A stretch of 64,000 nt of DNA, from assembly GCA_002429595.1 (NCBI GenBank), contig DJAM01000078.1, positions 12,666-76,665 of the forward strand. Reading direction: 5' to 3'. A program made the position numbers and the translations under genes. Of this stretch, positions 61,921 to 64,000 are shown one piece after another. Source of the stretch: Coxiellaceae bacterium UBA6002 (GTDB lineage Bacteria; Pseudomonadota; Gammaproteobacteria; UBA6002). The notes below the pieces were generated by a model. The model was not told the DNA's origin. It searched no databases and was given only the letters and a program-made list of their open reading frames with translations. The first letter of the stretch is position 1; every line of letters begins with the position of its first letter.

Positions 61921-63954
61921 TCATGGCGCTAAAGATCGCTTTTCCTCAGAATCTATCTGGGTTGGCAGATAGACGCGGATGTAATTACTCACGTTTGGAT
62001 TTGCAACGAGATATTCAAAATCATTCACTATCACTTGAGCCACTTTTTTAACTTGAAGCGTACCTTCATTCACTTGCTGATGGATTTCACGATTATTTGC
62101 TCTGATTGCTTTTGCTAGCTCATGGCGATACTGATTGCTTTCTTCTGGCTTTTGTGTGTTATCGAACAATTTTGCGCTAAGACCTTTTTTCTCTAACTCA
62201 ATCATAATTGCTTCACTCACAGTATTTTGCTGCGCTTCAGTCAATGCTCGTTGGAAGAAGTCATTGCCACTTCTATTGAAGACAGCTTTTAGTAAATGCT
62301 TTACAGGGGTTAGCCTGGAATTGGCCTCTATGGTGGGATGAGTTTCTTTAAGCACTGCACTCACTTCAGAACCATACTTTTGGGCTGCTGCTGGGCAATG
62401 GGCGTGCGCTTGAGCTGTCCATGCTGCTATTTCAGCAGGAAGCTCTGCAACCGTATAGCTCTGTTGTGTAGGATATTCATAGATATAAAGAATCGCATTT
62501 TTAAAAACTGGAGGTAGCTTGGCTTGTTCTTCAGAGGTAGGCAGTTTAGCTTTGCCCGCATCATGCGCTTCAATGAGCTTGCTTTCTATTGGGCTCTCTT
62601 TCGCATAGGGTTTGTGCACATTCTCAAATACATTCTGATTGGCGATGTGAGTCGACTCATGAACATAATGTTCAGGTGCTCTTCCCTGAGTATCATCAAC
62701 TGATACTTCATAGTAGCCAAACTGCTTGGTTCTCCCCGTCCATCCCTGTGTTACTGTTCCTGGCTCTACTGAAGAGCGCTCTGTAAATGCAAGGACGTTT
62801 TCACCATTTTTTGCATGTTCGAAACTATTTTTAATATAAGGCTTGGCAAATTCATAGCCCGAACGATTGCGGTGAACATCCTCAAATACCCTCTGAGCAA
62901 ATTCATGTGCCTTAGCGGAATCAACATACACGGGAACAGAACCTATATACCTAAGTTCATAGATAACAGCAGGATCGTTAAGTGTTATCGTTTTTGGCAA
63001 CGGATAATACTTAGCTTGCTCATGGGCATACTTAGCTACAGCGATCACCTTAGCAGCACCCGATTGTACCCCATGCATAGTCCCTATAATCAGCACATTA
63101 TCCGTAAAGGATTCGAGCGTAGGCAATTGACCTGCTACTAGCTGAGGAACAGTCGCGGTGGTTGTTATATCCACTGCTGTTTTTACTGCCTTACCCGCTG
63201 TGGTGAGTTCTTGTACTTGCGTGCTACCGACCAACAAAGTGCGTCCTAAGCGAGTACTAGCCAGAGCATTCTTAGTAGTGGTCCCAGCTACGCCAACGAT
63301 GGCACCTGCGGCAGCCGACTTGCCAGTCTCTTTCAAAATATGAACGCCGTGCTCTGCAACAAATTCTTTGAAACTGACTTCGGGATGTTGACTCTTGTAC
63401 TCGTTATAGGCAGTGCGTACTTCTCTAATGAAAGTAGGCACCGAAAAAACCACAGCTCCAGCCACAGCACTGACCACAAAGCCACCGGGTGTTGCTTTAA
63501 AAAGCTTGGTTAAAACGCCTATCGCCTTACCTGTAGCAATAATGACTGGCAGATCGCCAGCCACATTGCCAATACCAAATGATAGTTTATCTAAAGTATC
63601 GAGTTCCCCGTGCTCTGATGGAATCGGCTCTGCATCGGGTAGGACTGCGCCGATGGCTCCTCCTTTCATACCTACCATGAACAGTTGTCCGCGGGAAATT
63701 TTTTTAGAGTCGCAGCTTTGGGGGTCTTCGTTTGAGGCATTTGCAGCCAAGATTTCAACAGCTTGCTCTTCTTCAGGCAAGTTATTAACCGCTTCGCTAT
63801 CTGCAACAGAAGTTGGCAGGTGTACTCTGATTTCTTCTGCAGCAGCTGATATGGGTTGCTCCTCAGATTTTTTTTCTTTTGGCGGGGTTTGAGGTTCGTC
63901 TAGTTCGGCCCCTAGATCGACTACTGGCTCATCTGGTGCAGATGTTTCAGTCAT
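61921..63954 (-). CDS. Large protein with HExxH motif, candidate secreted metalloprotease
   Basis: A 677-residue protein. Residues 1-95 are acidic, Pro/Glu-rich and likely disordered. About 130-330 is Ala/Gly/Val-rich with hydrophobic stretches (GGFVVSAVAGAVVFSVPTFI; SAAAGAIVGVAGTTT), as in membrane-active toxins. At 432-436 is HESTH within YVHESTHIANQNVFEN, a zinc-binding HExxH. AELPAEIAAW (Glu 504/508) could supply the third ligand, similar in spacing to toxin-type zincins. The C-terminus is helical and ends DSEEKRSLAP. AAGG precedes the ATG. No signal peptide is present, so type IV secretion is one possibility. The family was not recognised. Confidence 0.72.
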   Translation of the reverse strand: MTETSAPDEPVVDLGAELDEPQTPPKEKKSEEQPISAAAEEIRVHLPTSVADSEAVNNLPEEEQAVEILAANASNEDPQSCDSKKISRGQLFMVGMKGGAIGAVLPDAEPIPSEHGELDTLDKLSFGIGNVAGDLPVIIATGKAIGVLTKLFKATPGGFVVSAVAGAVVFSVPTFIREVRTAYNEYKSQHPEVSFKEFVAEHGVHILKETGKSAAAGAIVGVAGTTTKNALASTRLGRTLLVGSTQVQELTTAGKAVKTAVDITTTATVPQLVAGQLPTLESFTDNVLIIGTMHGVQSGAAKVIAVAKYAHEQAKYYPLPKTITLNDPAVIYELRYIGSVPVYVDSAKAHEFAQRVFEDVHRNRSGYEFAKPYIKNSFEHAKNGENVLAFTERSSVEPGTVTQGWTGRTKQFGYYEVSVDDTQGRAPEHYVHESTHIANQNVFENVHKPYAKESPIESKLIEAHDAGKAKLPTSEEQAKLPPVFKNAILYIYEYPTQQSYTVAELPAEIAAWTAQAHAHCPAAAQKYGSEVSAVLKETHPTIEANSRLTPVKHLLKAVFNRSGNDFFQRALTEAQQNTVSEAIMIELEKKGLSAKLFDNTQKPEESNQYRHELAKAIRANNREIHQQVNEGTLQVKKVAQVIVNDFEYLVANPNVSNYIRVYLPTQIDSEEKRSLAP

Positions 63955-64000
63955 TTTACCTTTCTTATCTTCTGCGAAAAATTTACTGAAGGATTTTTTC

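Noticed and set aside
62135..63892. Several plus-strand open frames (up to 159 codons) within the HExxH gene.
   Set aside because: They lie antisense to a well-structured 677-codon gene, have no good ribosome binding sites and show low-complexity sequence.
1..64000. CRISPR arrays, rRNA or tRNA genes.
   Set aside because: No regularly spaced direct repeats, no rRNA-like stretches and no tRNA cloverleaf were noticed on either strand.

Overview
This is an AT-rich stretch of bacterial chromosome, most likely from a gammaproteobacterium of the Legionella/Coxiella type (Legionellales). Three things suggest this. An APH(9)-type kinase closely resembles, from memory, the spectinomycin kinase described in Legionella pneumophila. 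Both ends of the window carry effector-like proteins: an F-box-like membrane protein, an ankyrin-like repeat protein and a large HExxH protein. Several proteins have Glu-rich C-terminal tails of the kind used by Dot/Icm type IV secretion. No rRNA, tRNA or CRISPR array was seen, so the taxonomic call is an inference.

Layout. Positions 1-3904 (minus strand) look like one operon: a DUF2089 zinc-ribbon regulator, a Yip1-type membrane protein, a secreted S9 peptidase and an F-box-like protein cut by the window edge. Positions 3995-5932 hold a dead ABC exporter with an in-frame stop before Walker B. An intact 2.8-kb IS66-family element (5944-8738) with matching inverted repeats and an 8-bp target duplication separates that exporter from its ribosome binding site. 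The element carries tnpA, tnpB, tnpC and a fourth gene of unknown function.

From 9.3 to 55.8 kb there is a remarkable accumulation of small, mostly single accessory genes of the drug-modification and detoxification type. They include six APH-fold kinases (one broken), two aminoglycoside nucleotidyltransferases, eight genes carrying GNAT domains (one tandem, one fused to a P-loop kinase), a class A beta-lactamase and two beta-lactamase-fold hydrolases. They also include an ABC-F protein, an ABC exporter, a LysE exporter, arylamine N-acetyltransferase, Ada, PhzF, a GyrI-like binder, a carotenoid oxygenase with its PadR regulator, a CaiB-type CoA-transferase, three SAM methyltransferases, two MerR regulators and a LysR regulator. 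Orientation is mixed and operons are short, which suggests piecemeal acquisition rather than one transposon. The right end (56-64 kb) carries an exported alpha/beta hydrolase, a P-loop protein with an altered nucleotide loop, an S41 peptidase and the two effector-like genes.

Gene decay is prominent. Remnants of a homocysteine S-methyltransferase, an enterochelin-esterase-like protein and a second PhzF protein lie between intact genes. Several other genes carry a single indel or stop: the ABC exporter, a methyltransferase/LuxR-HTH fusion split at an A8 tract, a ParB-like protein, an SH3-like repeat protein, a kinase-GNAT fusion and an APH kinase. Some lesions sit in homopolymers, so sequencing error must be excluded before calling them mutations. 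The A8 case could also be programmed slippage.
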